Shown piece after piece: positions 1 through 9,801 of a stretch of DNA of 61,673 nucleotides. Positions within the stretch are counted from its first letter, which is position 1, and every line of letters begins with the position of its first letter. This stretch comes from Myxococcales bacterium (GTDB taxonomy: Bacteria > Myxococcota_A > Polyangia > Palsa-1104), in NCBI GenBank assembly GCA_003170275.1, contig PNAM01000035.1, positions 1 to 61,673 of the forward strand, written 5' to 3'. A program made the translations under genes and the position numbers. A model generated the notes under the pieces. That model saw only the letters and a list, made by a program, of their open reading frames with translations. It had not been told where the DNA came from and made no database searches.

Positions 1-868
1 TCGCGCCGCGGTGCGCGCCGTGCGCCTTGCGCACGATCGGATTGGGGCTGTACCCGTCGAGGTTGTGGCACAGCTTGCAGTTCGCGATCGGTGTCTGGTC
101 GAGCGCGAAGTTCCCCTCCGGCGAGAAGCCGGGGATGATGTGCGCCTGGTACGACTTGCCCGAGAGCGGCCCGAGGTGGCAGGCGTAGCAGGTCGAGGCG
201 GCGCTCGGTCCGGTGGCGTACTCCTCGCGGGTGGCGCTGCCGATCTGCACCTCGACCGAGGGCAACACCTGATCGAGCTCGTCCTTGCTCTTGGCCCACA
301 GCCCGATCGTGTAGGTGCCCGCCGGCTCGTCCGAGACCGCGCCGAGTTGGTAGGTGATCGTCCCGTCGGCGGCCTGGCTGAAATTGCTCTGCGTCGCGTC
401 CGCGAGCTTGGGCGACAGGAGGTTGATGAAGTGGTGCTGGTGATCCGCCGCGGCACGATCGGTGATGCAGTTGAGCAGCTTCGACGCGGTCTTGGTGGCC
501 GAGCCCATTCGCGGGCCGGACATGTACAGGCTGGCAGTCCCGAGATCCGCCACGTGCACGTTCTGGCCACAGCGATTGGTGATCTGGATGGTGACCGTGG
601 CGCGCTCACCGGCTGTGAAGAACTGTCCGTTGACCGGCGCGCTCACCGACAGCGACGGAATCAGCCCGACCGTCTGGCCGGCGAGCAGCGGTGCGCAAGC
701 GGGCACACCCGCGTCGCCGTTGGCGCCCGGATCGCCCGTCATGCCCGGATCGCCCTTTGCGCCCGCGTCGCCGTTGGGGCCGGGCGCTCCGGTTGCGCCC
801 GCTGGGCCGGCAGGTCCCTCACACGCCGCGAGCAGCAGCGCGACCGACAGTCCGATGGCGCGCCTCAC
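1..868 (-). CDS. Multihaem c-type cytochrome lipoprotein with collagen-like repeat (partial, runs off left edge)
   Basis: This frame is open from a GTG at 868 to the window edge, so about 289 residues are present and the C-terminus is missing. The N-terminus is a lipoprotein signal ending in LLLAAC. About 13 Gly-X-Y triplets follow (GPAGPAG..., GDPGMTGDPG), then a beta-rich segment, then two haem motifs, CYACH and CKLCH. This order resembles OmcA/MtrC-like outer-surface cytochromes that pass electrons to or from extracellular acceptors, but too little is present to fix the family. The start overlaps the stop of the upstream hemerythrin-like gene (GTGA), which indicates translational coupling. 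Haem motifs and lipobox are seen directly; surface location is inferred. Confidence 0.75.
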   Translation of the reverse strand, partial: MRRAIGLSVALLLAACEGPAGPAGATGAPGPNGDAGAKGDPGMTGDPGANGDAGVPACAPLLAGQTVGLIPSLSVSAPVNGQFFTAGERATVTIQITNRCGQNVHVADLGTASLYMSGPRMGSATKTASKLLNCITDRAAADHQHHFINLLSPKLADATQSNFSQAADGTITYQLGAVSDEPAGTYTIGLWAKSKDELDQVLPSVEVQIGSATREEYATGPSAASTCYACHLGPLSGKSYQAHIIPGFSPEGNFALDQTPIANCKLCHNLDGYSPNPIVRKAHGAHRGA

Positions 869-1323
869 GACCGCTTCTCGTTCATGCGCGCCACCAACTG
901 ACCGCCCTCGATGGGGCCCAAGACCTCGTCGAGTAGCGGCGCCAGCACTGTATTCGCCCTGCGCGTGTGCTCTCGAATGAGCCCGGCCAGCACGGCAAAG
1001 CTCGCGCGCACCGAGTCGACGTGCCCGCCCTGAAACGTGGTCAACAGCGCCGCCAGGCGGTGCTCGAGCTCGACGTGCTCGTGTTGCATCACCGTCGCCG
1101 CGCGCACGAGCAGCGTGCGCTGCGCGAAGATCGGCAGGAGAGCCTGCTCGAAGCAGATCCGGCGGCACAGCTCGCTGGCGAGGTCCGTTGCGACGTACTC
1201 GGCGCGCTCGAGCTCGGCGTCTTCAATCATCGGCTCGAGATCGGAGAGCAGCTGTTCGAGCCGGGCGCGGCCTTGGGCGAGGTAGGAGGCGATCATCATC
1301 GACATGCCGGCAGCTGGTTGCAC
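865..1323 (-). CDS. Degenerate hemerythrin-like four-helix protein
   Basis: A 152-residue, mostly helical protein with the layout of a hemerythrin-like (HHE) domain: an E-LLPIF segment, an EHVELEHRL segment and an EHTRR-N-VLAPLLDE segment. Some histidines usual in the di-iron site are absent (the second helix has FEQALLPIF where H-x3-E is expected), so iron binding is uncertain. No clear ribosome site marks the start; ATGs at 1305 and 1299 are alternatives. It is coupled by a 4-bp overlap to the downstream multihaem lipoprotein. A role as oxygen or metal sensor or store for that cytochrome is only a guess. Confidence 0.6.
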   Translation of the reverse strand: MQPAAGMSMMIASYLAQGRARLEQLLSDLEPMIEDAELERAEYVATDLASELCRRICFEQALLPIFAQRTLLVRAATVMQHEHVELEHRLAALLTTFQGGHVDSVRASFAVLAGLIREHTRRANTVLAPLLDEVLGPIEGGQLVARMNEKRS

Positions 1324-1408
1324 GAGCCGGGCCGCTGCCTGGGGGGCGATCGAGCCACTGGCCGCGCAAAGTTTTCGGAAGGGACAGGTATTGGCGAATG
1401 GATTGCGC

Positions 1409-1867
1409 TCAAGGAGCAGCGTGCACGGTCATCACGGGGGTGTGCGCGATGCGGACGACGCGTTCGGCAACCGAGCCGAGCAACAGATGGCGCATGCCGG
1501 TGCGCCCATGGGTCCCGACCACCAGCAGGTCGAACTTCTCGCTGTCGGCCACTCGCACAATGGTCTCTGCCGGTGGTCCTTCCACCACGCGGGTCGACAG
1601 CTTGAGCCCGGGCCTTGTCAGCCGCTCACGCAGCGCCTCGAGCTGCACGCGCGCGCTCGAGGCCATCTCGGCGATGATCGTCGGGTCGGGGACGAGCTCG
1701 CTTCCGCTGGGCATCGCGTAGATCGGCGCGAACCACGCGTGCAGCAGGGTGACCTCGGCGTGCAGCGCTTCGGCCAACTCGAGCGCCCGACGCACCGCCT
1801 CCTCCGCCGGTGGCGAGAAGTCGGTGGCTACCAGAATGTGCTTGATCACGACGTCACTGCGGTGCAT
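1409..1867 (-). CDS. Universal stress protein (UspA family)
   Basis: About 152 residues forming one complete Usp domain: N-terminal HILVATDFS strand and a C-terminal ATP-binding signature GTHGRTGMRHLLLGSVAE, followed by a final strand TPVMTV. Proteins with the G-x2-G-x9-G-[ST] motif usually bind ATP. ATG at 1867 was chosen; GTG at 1849 (VIKHILV) is nearly as good, and neither has a strong ribosome site. It is transcribed divergently from the USP at 2025. It is one of five USPs in the window, most of which neighbour CBS-domain proteins or haem genes, which fits a role in dormancy or energy limitation. Confidence 0.85.
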   Translation of the reverse strand: MHRSDVVIKHILVATDFSPPAEEAVRRALELAEALHAEVTLLHAWFAPIYAMPSGSELVPDPTIIAEMASSARVQLEALRERLTRPGLKLSTRVVEGPPAETIVRVADSEKFDLLVVGTHGRTGMRHLLLGSVAERVVRIAHTPVMTVHAAP

Positions 1868-1984
1868 CGCCCGCGCCAGCAGCCGGAGGGCCTGGTCCCC
1901 CGGAAATTGCGCAAGATCTGCGGCCCGTCCCCGGGAGCTGCAACCATTTCGCCCTCCGCCGCCACGCTCCGTCGGGAGGACGAT

Positions 1985-2000
1985 CGGCACGAGACTTTCA
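1985..2000 (+). promoter_or_regulatory. Candidate sigma-54 promoter for USP/CBS pair
   Basis: CGGCACGAGACTTTCA has the -24 GGCACG element and a TTTC -12 element at sigma-54 spacing (GG to position 13 of 14). The -12 element reads TC where GC is consensus. It lies 25 bp before the USP start at 2025, which has a strong GGTGGAGGA ribosome site. Nearly the same sequence occurs before the CBS genes at 15062 and 18912. Confidence 0.5.
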
Positions 2001-2024
2001 TGGAGGCGCTGGGTGGAGGAGCGC

Positions 2025-2492
2025 ATGCCCGAGATCCGCCGCATTCTGGTTCCGACCGATTACTCGCCGAACAGCCGCGCCGCGATCGACTACGCGCTGT
2101 TTCTGGCGAAGACCCACAAGGCGGAGATCGAGCTCCTGCACGTGTGGGAAGTGCCCGAGCCGTTCGATCCCGAATGGACGATCCACATCCCGGAAGGTCC
2201 CTCGCTCCCCGCGGTCGACTTCATCCGCCAGCGAGCCGGACAGGAGATGGAGCTCCTGCTGACCGAGCTGCGCAGCGGCCAGGAGCGGGTTCGCGGGCGC
2301 ATCGAGACGGGTGACCCCGCGGCCGCTGTCGTGCGAGTCGCCGCGCACGATCGCCACGACCTGATCGTGATGGGTACGCACGGCCGCACCGGCGTCACGC
2401 GCTGGTTGATGGGGAGCGTTGCCGAAAACGTCCTGCGGCACGCCCATTGCCCGGTGCTGATCGTACGCGGAGAGGAGGCCTCCAATGGCTGA
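2025..2492 (+). CDS. Universal stress protein (UspA family)
   Basis: A 155-residue single Usp domain beginning RRILVPTDYS and carrying the nucleotide-binding signature GTHGRTGVTRWLMGSVAE near the C-terminus, then CPVLIV. The start is set by a strong ribosome site (GGTGGAGGA, 2012-2020) just before ATG 2025. The gene overlaps the downstream CBS protein by 8 bp, so the two are probably translated together; USP and CBS domains both bind adenine nucleotides, which suggests a shared response to energy charge. A candidate sigma-54 promoter precedes it. Confidence 0.9.
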   Translation: MPEIRRILVPTDYSPNSRAAIDYALFLAKTHKAEIELLHVWEVPEPFDPEWTIHIPEGPSLPAVDFIRQRAGQEMELLLTELRSGQERVRGRIETGDPAAAVVRVAAHDRHDLIVMGTHGRTGVTRWLMGSVAENVLRHAHCPVLIVRGEEASNG

Positions 2493-3168
2493 TCGCACGT
2501 TCGAAGATCTCGCCAAGCTGCCGATCTCGGTGCGACGCGTCTGCGCGGGCGAAGGCGTGCTGACCTCGGCGGCGGAGGTCTATTGCCAGCCGCGCGAGCG
2601 CTCACTCGACGTCGACGCCTGCGAAGGGTGCGCCGACTACGCCGGGTTGATGCTGGAGCTCGATGGACGGCGCAAGTACGTGCTCTGCCGCCGGCTGAAC
2701 GCGGAGACGGCCCGCGCGCTGCAGCCGTCCATTCCGCCGATCGCGCGTCGCCTGCCGGTCGACAATCCGTCGCCGGGCGACCGCACGCCGGTCGCGCAGA
2801 TCATGACCACCGATGTGATCTGTGTGCGCGAGGACCTGTCGCTCACGGCGCTCGCGACCCTGCTCCTCGAGCGCAACCTGAGCGGCGTTCCAGTGGTGGA
2901 TTTGGCCGGCCGCCCGATCGGCGTCATCAGCAAGACCGATCTGTTGCGGCGCGACGGCGCGCCGGGCTGTGTGGCGGAGGTGATGACGCCGATGTCGTTC
3001 GTGCTCCATCCCGAGGCCAGCGTGTCGCAGGCTGCGGCGCTCATGGCCTTCGAGGGCGCCCACCGGCTTCCGGTGGTCTCGGACGACGGCAAGGTCGTCG
3101 GCCTGGTTTCCTCCCTGGACCTGATGCGCTGGCTCGGCCGGCTCGACGGCTATCTGACGCGCGCATGA
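2485..3168 (+). CDS. CBS-pair protein with N-terminal Cys4 motif
   Basis: 227 residues. The N-terminal third carries cysteines C34, C46, C49 and C68, spaced C-x11-C-x2-C-x18-C, which looks like a small zinc or Fe-S binding module. Two CBS motifs follow (roughly residues 100-160 and 165-225), with SGVPVVD and HRLPVVS strands; a CBS pair typically binds AMP, ATP or SAM. The same cysteine spacing is found in the CBS proteins at 14331, 18912, 41351 and 60634. It overlaps the upstream USP by 8 bp. No catalytic domain is present, so a regulatory or sensory role is inferred. Confidence 0.85.
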   Translation: MADRTFEDLAKLPISVRRVCAGEGVLTSAAEVYCQPRERSLDVDACEGCADYAGLMLELDGRRKYVLCRRLNAETARALQPSIPPIARRLPVDNPSPGDRTPVAQIMTTDVICVREDLSLTALATLLLERNLSGVPVVDLAGRPIGVISKTDLLRRDGAPGCVAEVMTPMSFVLHPEASVSQAAALMAFEGAHRLPVVSDDGKVVGLVSSLDLMRWLGRLDGYLTRA

Positions 3169-3182
3169 ACACGCTCGCCTGA

Positions 3183-4529
3183 TCAGACGGTGCGAGAGAA
3201 AGAACGGGAAGGGGAGGCCGCGCCCAGATAGGCGTCGAACACCATCGCGACGTTGCGGGCGAACCGTTGGCCGAGCTCGGTCAACGCGAGCCGAGGGCCG
3301 GCGATGGTGAGCAGGCCGTCGGTCTCGAGCGGGCGCAGCGCGTCGAGCTCCCGGGCGAAGTAGTCGAGTCCATCGGGCCCGAGGTGGACGCGGCCGTTGC
3401 ACATGAGCTGGGTAATGACCTCGCGGCGGCGGCGGTCGTCGGCGCTGAGCCAACGGCCTCGCGTGCTGGCGAACCGTCCGCTGCTCACCGCGGCCTGGTA
3501 GCGGCCGAGCGCGTGATCGTTCTGCGCATAGGCGAAGCCGAAGTCGCTGATGCCGCTCACACCGAACGCCACGGTCGCGTCCGAGCGGCGCGTGGTGTAG
3601 CCCTGAAAGTCGCGCCACAGCGTGCCGTCCGCCGCCGCGCGGGCGAGCTCGTCGCCGGCGCGCGCGTAGTGATCGATCCCGATCGCGTGGTAGCCCGCGG
3701 CCCGCAACTGCTCGTCGGCGACCTCTTGTAGCCGGTGCTTCGCTTCGCCGCCGGGAAGGTCGGCCAGCGGTAGGCTGCGCTGATTCGGACGGGCCGCCGG
3801 CACGTAGGCGAACGAGAACACCGCGACCCGGTCCGGCGCGAGCGTGACCACCTCCGACATGGTGCGCGCGAACGAAGCGGGCGTCTGGCGCGGCAGGCCA
3901 TAGATTAGGTCGAGGTTGACGCTGCGAAAGCCGACGCTGCGCGCGTACTCGACCGCCGCCGCCGTCTCCGCGACCGACTGAATGCGGTTCACCGCGCGCT
4001 GCACGTCGGGATCGAAGTCCTGCACGCCCATCGAGATTCGGTTGAACCCGAGGCTCGCGAGCAGCAACAATTGCTCTGGGCGCGTCACCGCCGGATCGAC
4101 CTCCAACGCGATCTCGGCGTCCCGCTCGATCACGAACGGTCCGAACAGCATCCGCCACAGCCGCAGCAGCTGTTGCTCGTCGAGGAAGGTCGGCGTGCCA
4201 CCCCCGAGGTGAAGGCGCGACACCCGCCGGCGCGTGCCCAGCCGTTCGGCGACCAGGGTGATCTCGGCCTGGAGCGCGTCGAGGTAGCGCTCGACCCGCG
4301 CCTGATCGCGCGTGACCACCACGTTGCAGCCGCAGTAGCTGCACAGCTCCTTGCAGAACGGGATGTGAACGTAGAGCGACAGCGGCAGCTCGGGCGAAGC
4401 GGCGGCCTGCGCGAGCGCACGCGCGTAGTCGGCGCTGCCGAACGCGTCGGACCACTCGGGCACCGTCGGGTAGCTGGTGTAGCGCGGCGCCGGGACGTCG
4501 AGGCGCCGCAGGAGCGCTTGGGAGATCAT
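3183..4529 (-). CDS. hemN: Oxygen-independent coproporphyrinogen III oxidase (HemN)
   Basis: 448 residues, close to the family length of about 450-460. It performs the anaerobic decarboxylation of coproporphyrinogen III to protoporphyrinogen IX in haem synthesis, using SAM. The radical-SAM cluster motif FCKELCSYCGC is at C59, C63, C66 (with C68), preceded by LYVHIPF; LHLGGGTPTFL, VDPAVTRPEQL and the C-terminal HemN domain follow. ATG 4529 overlaps the stop of the upstream CBS gene (ATGA), so the two form an operon. Presence of HemN indicates haem synthesis without oxygen and fits the many haem proteins encoded here. Confidence 0.95.
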   Translation of the reverse strand: MISQALLRRLDVPAPRYTSYPTVPEWSDAFGSADYARALAQAAASPELPLSLYVHIPFCKELCSYCGCNVVVTRDQARVERYLDALQAEITLVAERLGTRRRVSRLHLGGGTPTFLDEQQLLRLWRMLFGPFVIERDAEIALEVDPAVTRPEQLLLLASLGFNRISMGVQDFDPDVQRAVNRIQSVAETAAAVEYARSVGFRSVNLDLIYGLPRQTPASFARTMSEVVTLAPDRVAVFSFAYVPAARPNQRSLPLADLPGGEAKHRLQEVADEQLRAAGYHAIGIDHYARAGDELARAAADGTLWRDFQGYTTRRSDATVAFGVSGISDFGFAYAQNDHALGRYQAAVSSGRFASTRGRWLSADDRRRREVITQLMCNGRVHLGPDGLDYFARELDALRPLETDGLLTIAGPRLALTELGQRFARNVAMVFDAYLGAASPSRSFSRTV

Positions 4530-5413
4530 CGCTGCGCCGCGCGCAGCTGGTCGGTCGGCGAGTAGGACAACAGGTGATAGAAGAGATCGGTCACGCTGAG
4601 CATGCCGACCAGCCGGCCCGAGGAGAGCACCGGGAGCGCGCCGAAGCGGCGCTTGAGCAACAGGCGCGCCGCGTCGAACGCGCCGTCGCGCGAGTCGACC
4701 GTGGCGACGTGCTCGGTCATGACGTCGCGCACCTCGAGGTGGCTGCGCTCTTCGAGCCGCTCGCGGGGATTCCGCGGAGAGAGGTCGGAGGTCTCGCCGC
4801 GCAAGAGATCGTGATCCGAGAGGATGGCCACCACACGATCGGCGACCACCACCGGAAGATGTCGAATGTGATGAACCGCCATGAGCGAGCGGGCAAGATC
4901 GAGGTGGTCGTCCGGCCTCACCGAAGCGATCGGGGTGGGCGTCATGATCGCAGACACCGGCGTGGGTGCGCCGCGCGACGGCTCGCGTTCGAGCAGGTCC
5001 ATGGCCGCTCGAAGAAAATCGGTACGCGTCAACATGCCCACGATTCGCTGGTGGTCGACGACCGGCAGGCACGAGATCGATCGCCCGATCATGGTCTGCG
5101 CGGCGGACCAGTGGGACTCGCCGGCGTCGACGGTGGTGACCGGCGACGACATCACCTGGCGCGCTTCGATGGTGCGCAGGTGCAGGGCGCGTTGCGCGCG
5201 GGTCGAGGCCGGGTGGGACAGATCGGCGGCGTAGAGATCGCGCAGCGAGACGATGCCCACCAATTGGCCGCCCGCCATCACGTTGAGGTGGCGGAAGCGG
5301 CACGACACCATGAGCGCGAGCGCGATGTCGAGGCGCTCGTCCGGCCGCATCCGGATCGGGTTGCGAGACATGATCTCGGCGACCGTGTGGGGCAGCGCGA
5401 CGAGCGGTTTCAT
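4526..5413 (-). CDS. Four-CBS-domain protein
   Basis: 295 residues made of four CBS motifs (two Bateman modules) with no other domain. Each repeat shows the typical MSRNP/MSSPV/MTPTP/MTEHV start and a [HL]-LPVV strand (FRHLNVM, ISCLPVV, IRHLPVV, FGALPVL). Tandem Bateman modules bind adenine nucleotides and usually regulate a partner. It is the first gene of an operon with hemN (4-bp overlap), so it might tune haem synthesis to energy state; that link is inference from position. A candidate sigma-54 promoter lies about 30 bp upstream. Confidence 0.85.
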   Translation of the reverse strand: MKPLVALPHTVAEIMSRNPIRMRPDERLDIALALMVSCRFRHLNVMAGGQLVGIVSLRDLYAADLSHPASTRAQRALHLRTIEARQVMSSPVTTVDAGESHWSAAQTMIGRSISCLPVVDHQRIVGMLTRTDFLRAAMDLLEREPSRGAPTPVSAIMTPTPIASVRPDDHLDLARSLMAVHHIRHLPVVVADRVVAILSDHDLLRGETSDLSPRNPRERLEERSHLEVRDVMTEHVATVDSRDGAFDAARLLLKRRFGALPVLSSGRLVGMLSVTDLFYHLLSYSPTDQLRAAQR

Positions 5414-5442
5414 GGGCGGGCTCCGAGCATGCCCTAGGCCAT

Positions 5443-5458
5443 AGCAAGGTCCGTTCCC
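5443..5458 (-). promoter_or_regulatory. Candidate sigma-54 promoter for CBS4-hemN
   Basis: On the minus strand GGGAACGGACCTTGCT has GG and GC at sigma-54 spacing and a perfect TTGCT -12 element. It lies 30 bp before the ATG at 5413. The -24 half is imperfect (AACG for CACG). Confidence 0.45.
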
Positions 5459-5552
5459 GCCGAAACCCGCCCATCGCGCGCAGGAATTGCGGTTCGGCCG
5501 CGGCGTGCCGCAGTCGTTGCGCCGCATTCGTCGCCGGTCGCGGTTGATCTGC

Positions 5553-5568
5553 GGGCACGCTCGGTGCA
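5553..5568 (+). promoter_or_regulatory. Candidate sigma-54 promoter for USP at 5581
   Basis: GGGCACGCTCGGTGCA carries a full GGCACG -24 element and GTGCA at the correct distance. It is only 13 bp from the ATG at 5581, so the predicted transcript would have almost no leader; this weakens the call. Confidence 0.35.
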
Positions 5569-5580
5569 GGGCCCAAGGGC

Positions 5581-6045
5581 ATGCAGAGCATTCGTCACAT
5601 CCTGGTTCCCACCGATTTCTCGGCCGCCTCGCACCACGCCATCGATGTTGCAAGCGGTCTGGCCAAATCGCTCGGGGCCTCGATCGATCTGTTCTTCGTC
5701 TGGCACCCGCCGACCCTGATCCCGCCCGGCCTCATGATCATGGCGCCCGAGCCGAGGGGCGGCGGGCTGTCGCTCGAGGACCTGGCGAAGGAGCAGGCGG
5801 AGCTGGGCCTCGCGGAAGCTCGCGCGACGCTGCAGAAGCGGGGCATCGAGACGCACGTCCGCCTCGGCGTCGGCGATCCGGCACACGAGATCATCGAGCT
5901 GGCGGGAGCGGGTCACTTCGAGCTGGTCGTCATGGCAACGCGCGGGCGCAGCGGCCTGCCCCATCTGCTCCTCGGCAGCGTGGCTGAAAAGGTGGTCCGT
6001 CACGCACAGTGCCCGGTGGTCACCGTTCGGCAACCCGCTCCATAA
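5581..6045 (+). CDS. Universal stress protein (UspA family)
   Basis: 154 residues, one Usp domain starting RHILVPTDFS. The ATP-binding signature reads ATRGRSGLPHLLLGSVAE (R for the usual H) and ends CPVVTV. It is divergent from the CBS4-hemN operon and followed 15 bp later by a small gene at 6061, probably in the same transcript. No other domain is present. Confidence 0.88.
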   Translation: MQSIRHILVPTDFSAASHHAIDVASGLAKSLGASIDLFFVWHPPTLIPPGLMIMAPEPRGGGLSLEDLAKEQAELGLAEARATLQKRGIETHVRLGVGDPAHEIIELAGAGHFELVVMATRGRSGLPHLLLGSVAEKVVRHAQCPVVTVRQPAP

Positions 6046-6060
6046 GGGAGGCATCAACGC

Positions 6061-6288
6061 ATGCGTTTCTTGATCTATCGAGTTGGCTGGCTCGACTCGC
6101 AGCGAACGGCCTGGGCGCAGCAGCCCTGCGATATCGTCGACGCCGCGACGGAGATCGAGGCCGTCCGGCAGAGTCACGCTTCACACGATTCGCGGCTTCA
6201 CTCGCTGTACGCGGTCGCGGAGGCAGATGCAGACGTGGTCGATGTCGACCAGGTTCGGGGAGAGACGTGGATGCGGGGCTGGGACTGA
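6061..6288 (+). CDS. Small soluble protein of unknown function
   Basis: 75 residues beginning MRFLIYRVGW, acidic toward the C-terminus, no membrane segment and a single cysteine. I do not recognise a family. A good GGGAGG ribosome site 8-13 bp before the ATG and its position 15 bp after a USP gene support a real coding region in a USP-led operon. Confidence 0.55.
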   Translation: MRFLIYRVGWLDSQRTAWAQQPCDIVDAATEIEAVRQSHASHDSRLHSLYAVAEADADVVDVDQVRGETWMRGWD

Positions 6289-6296
6289 CCCGCGGC

Positions 6297-6712
6297 TCAG
6301 CGGATGACGAGCACCGAGCAGCCGGCGTGATTGACGACCTTGGCGGAGGTCGTGCCGAGCAATCGGTCGAGGCCGCCATAGCCATGGGAGCCGATCACCA
6401 GGAGGTCCGCCCCGTCGGCCTTCGCGCGCTCGACCAGCGTGCGCCAGGGGACTCCGAGCGTGACGTCGATCCCGTCCATCAGCGCGGCGGGAACGGTCTT
6501 GGCGAGCCTTTCGAGGTCTTGCCGGGCCGCGTCGATCAACAGCGAACCGACGGCGTCGGGCGAGACCGAGAACGCGCCCATCGGCACGTCGATGGGAATG
6601 GTCACCGCGCGCAGCAGGACCAGCTTACCGCCGAGCTTCAGGGCGAGCTCGACCGCGGCGCGCAGCACGTGCTCCCGCGCGGGTGATCCATCGAGCCCGA
6701 CGAGGATGCGCT

Positions 6713-6716
<4 letters not shown>
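6297..6716 (-). CDS. Universal stress protein (UspA family)
   Basis: 139 residues, a minimal Usp domain from [11 protein letters not shown] to the C-terminal signature [20 protein letters not shown] and CSVLVIR. ATG 6716 overlaps the stop of the upstream sigma-54 activator by 4 bp, so it is translated with that regulator. This direct coupling of a USP to an NtrC-type activator is one reason to think the activator controls the USP/CBS set. Confidence 0.9.
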
Positions 6717-8119
<1,403 letters not shown>

Positions 8120-8225
8120 TGTGGCCCTACCTTAGCGAAAAGGATGCCAAGCTTCGCGAGGCTTTTCGGCGCCGTTTCGCGAAAAATCTGCGCGTGAACG
8201 CCGAAATGCGCAAAGGCTGCGCGGT

Positions 8226-9788
8226 TCAGCTCGACGGGAGCGCGACGGTGAAGACGGTCCGGCCCGCCCGGCTCTGTACCTCCACCCTGCCGCCGTGGTC
8301 GCTGACGATCCGGTGGACGATCGACAGCCCCAACCCGGTGCCGGCGCTCTTGGTGGTGAAGAACGGCTCGAAGATCGGCGCGTCGGCCGAGGACAATCCC
8401 GGCCCGTCGTCCTCCACCTCGAGCAGCACGTTCTCGCCTTCCGATCGAAGGCGCAGCTCGACGTGGCCGCCCCGGCCGGTCGCTTCGATGGCGTTGCGCA
8501 CCAGGTTGAGCAACACCTGCTTGATCTTCTCCTCGTCGATCTGGCTCTCGGAGGCGCCCGCGTGCTGGAACCCCAGCTCGACGCCGGCGGCCTCCGCCTC
8601 CGGCTGGACGAGCTGCACCAGCTCCGACGCGGTGGCGCACAGATCGGCGCGGCGCAGCGTAAGCGGCTGCGGCCGCGCGAACTGGAGAAACTCCTGCACC
8701 AGCTGGGCGAGGCGCTTCATCTCGGTGGCTACCAGCCGGGTGGCCTCGAGGGAACCGGCGACGTCGGGCGCGTCACGTGCGAGGCGTCGCTGCACCACCG
8801 TGAGCTGCAGCGACGCGGCGTTGAGCGGGTTGCGAATCTCGTGCGCCAGGCCGGCCGCCATGGTGCCGAGCGAGGCCAGCCGCTCGGCGCGACGCGTGCG
8901 CCCGGCGAGCTCCCGCTCTTCGGTGACGTCGATGCCGATCGCGCACAACACCGGCCCCGCGCCGGTGGGCAGCGTGGTCAAGTGCCACCGCACGCGGCGC
9001 CCGTCGGAGTGCGGCGCCTTGCCTTCGTAGGGCGCGACGCGCTGGCCGCCGAGCACCCGCTCGCACAGGCGCAGCACCTCGCGGCGCTCCTCCTCGGGGA
9101 CGAAGATCTCCGACCACGGCCGCCCGATCGCCTGAGCGCGTGCGAGGCCGCTGAGCTCTTCGCAGCGGCTGTTGAAGAACCGCACCGTTCCCTGCTCGTC
9201 GAAGGTGGTCACCAGCGACCACGCCCTCTCGACGATCTCCTCGTAGCGCGCCTCGGAGAACGCCAGCTCGCTCTGCAGGCGCGCCTTCTCCTGCCGCTCG
9301 AGGAGCTGCACCTGGTCGACGAACGCCTCGCGATAGGTCTCGAGCATGATGGCCAGCTCGAGGTCGACGATCTTGCCGATCGCTCCGAGCGCGCGTTGGC
9401 GCGCGGCTTCGTCGGCGAGGGAGCCGTGGGCGATGCGCTGCATGGCGGTGCGGATCAGGTTCATCGCGGTGAACATGTAGCGCTGCTGCAGGCCCACCCG
9501 CACGTGCATGCGGCCAATGCGCGCGCGCTTCTGGTAGTACGCCTCGTCCCACGGCCCCTGGAACAGCTCCTCCATCCAGCCGACCAGCGACACCTTGAGG
9601 CGCTCGACCTGCTCTGGTCCGGTGAACACGTTGCGCGCATCGTCGTGCTCGCTCAAGCGCCGGTAGAACTCGTCCGAGATCGAACGGAAGTGCGGTCGGG
9701 TGGCAGCGACGAGGGCGCGCAACGCGACCCCATCCTCCTCGCCGAACCGCACGTATCGCTTCAGCTCGTCGAAGAAGGCTTCTGACAC
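8226..9788 (-). CDS. Globin-coupled sensor histidine kinase
   Basis: 520 residues from a GTG at 9788 with GAGAGG upstream. Residues 1-150 match the sensor globin fold of globin-coupled sensors; the likely proximal haem ligand is H95 in IGRMHVRVGL and a distal Tyr is present in EFYRRL. A coiled linker (about 165-200), a PAS domain (about 200-320), a HisKA H-box LAHEIRNPLN and a HATPase with N-box and GTGLGLSIV follow. No membrane segment is present, so this is a cytoplasmic sensor of O2, NO or CO. It ends an operon of cupredoxin, multicopper oxidase and two hemerythrins and precedes the sigma-54 activator. Domain calls are direct; the ligand is unknown. Confidence 0.9.
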   Translation of the reverse strand: MSEAFFDELKRYVRFGEEDGVALRALVAATRPHFRSISDEFYRRLSEHDDARNVFTGPEQVERLKVSLVGWMEELFQGPWDEAYYQKRARIGRMHVRVGLQQRYMFTAMNLIRTAMQRIAHGSLADEAARQRALGAIGKIVDLELAIMLETYREAFVDQVQLLERQEKARLQSELAFSEARYEEIVERAWSLVTTFDEQGTVRFFNSRCEELSGLARAQAIGRPWSEIFVPEEERREVLRLCERVLGGQRVAPYEGKAPHSDGRRVRWHLTTLPTGAGPVLCAIGIDVTEERELAGRTRRAERLASLGTMAAGLAHEIRNPLNAASLQLTVVQRRLARDAPDVAGSLEATRLVATEMKRLAQLVQEFLQFARPQPLTLRRADLCATASELVQLVQPEAEAAGVELGFQHAGASESQIDEEKIKQVLLNLVRNAIEATGRGGHVELRLRSEGENVLLEVEDDGPGLSSADAPIFEPFFTTKSAGTGLGLSIVHRIVSDHGGRVEVQSRAGRTVFTVALPSS

Positions 9789-9801
9789 GAGCCCTCTCTT
9801 A

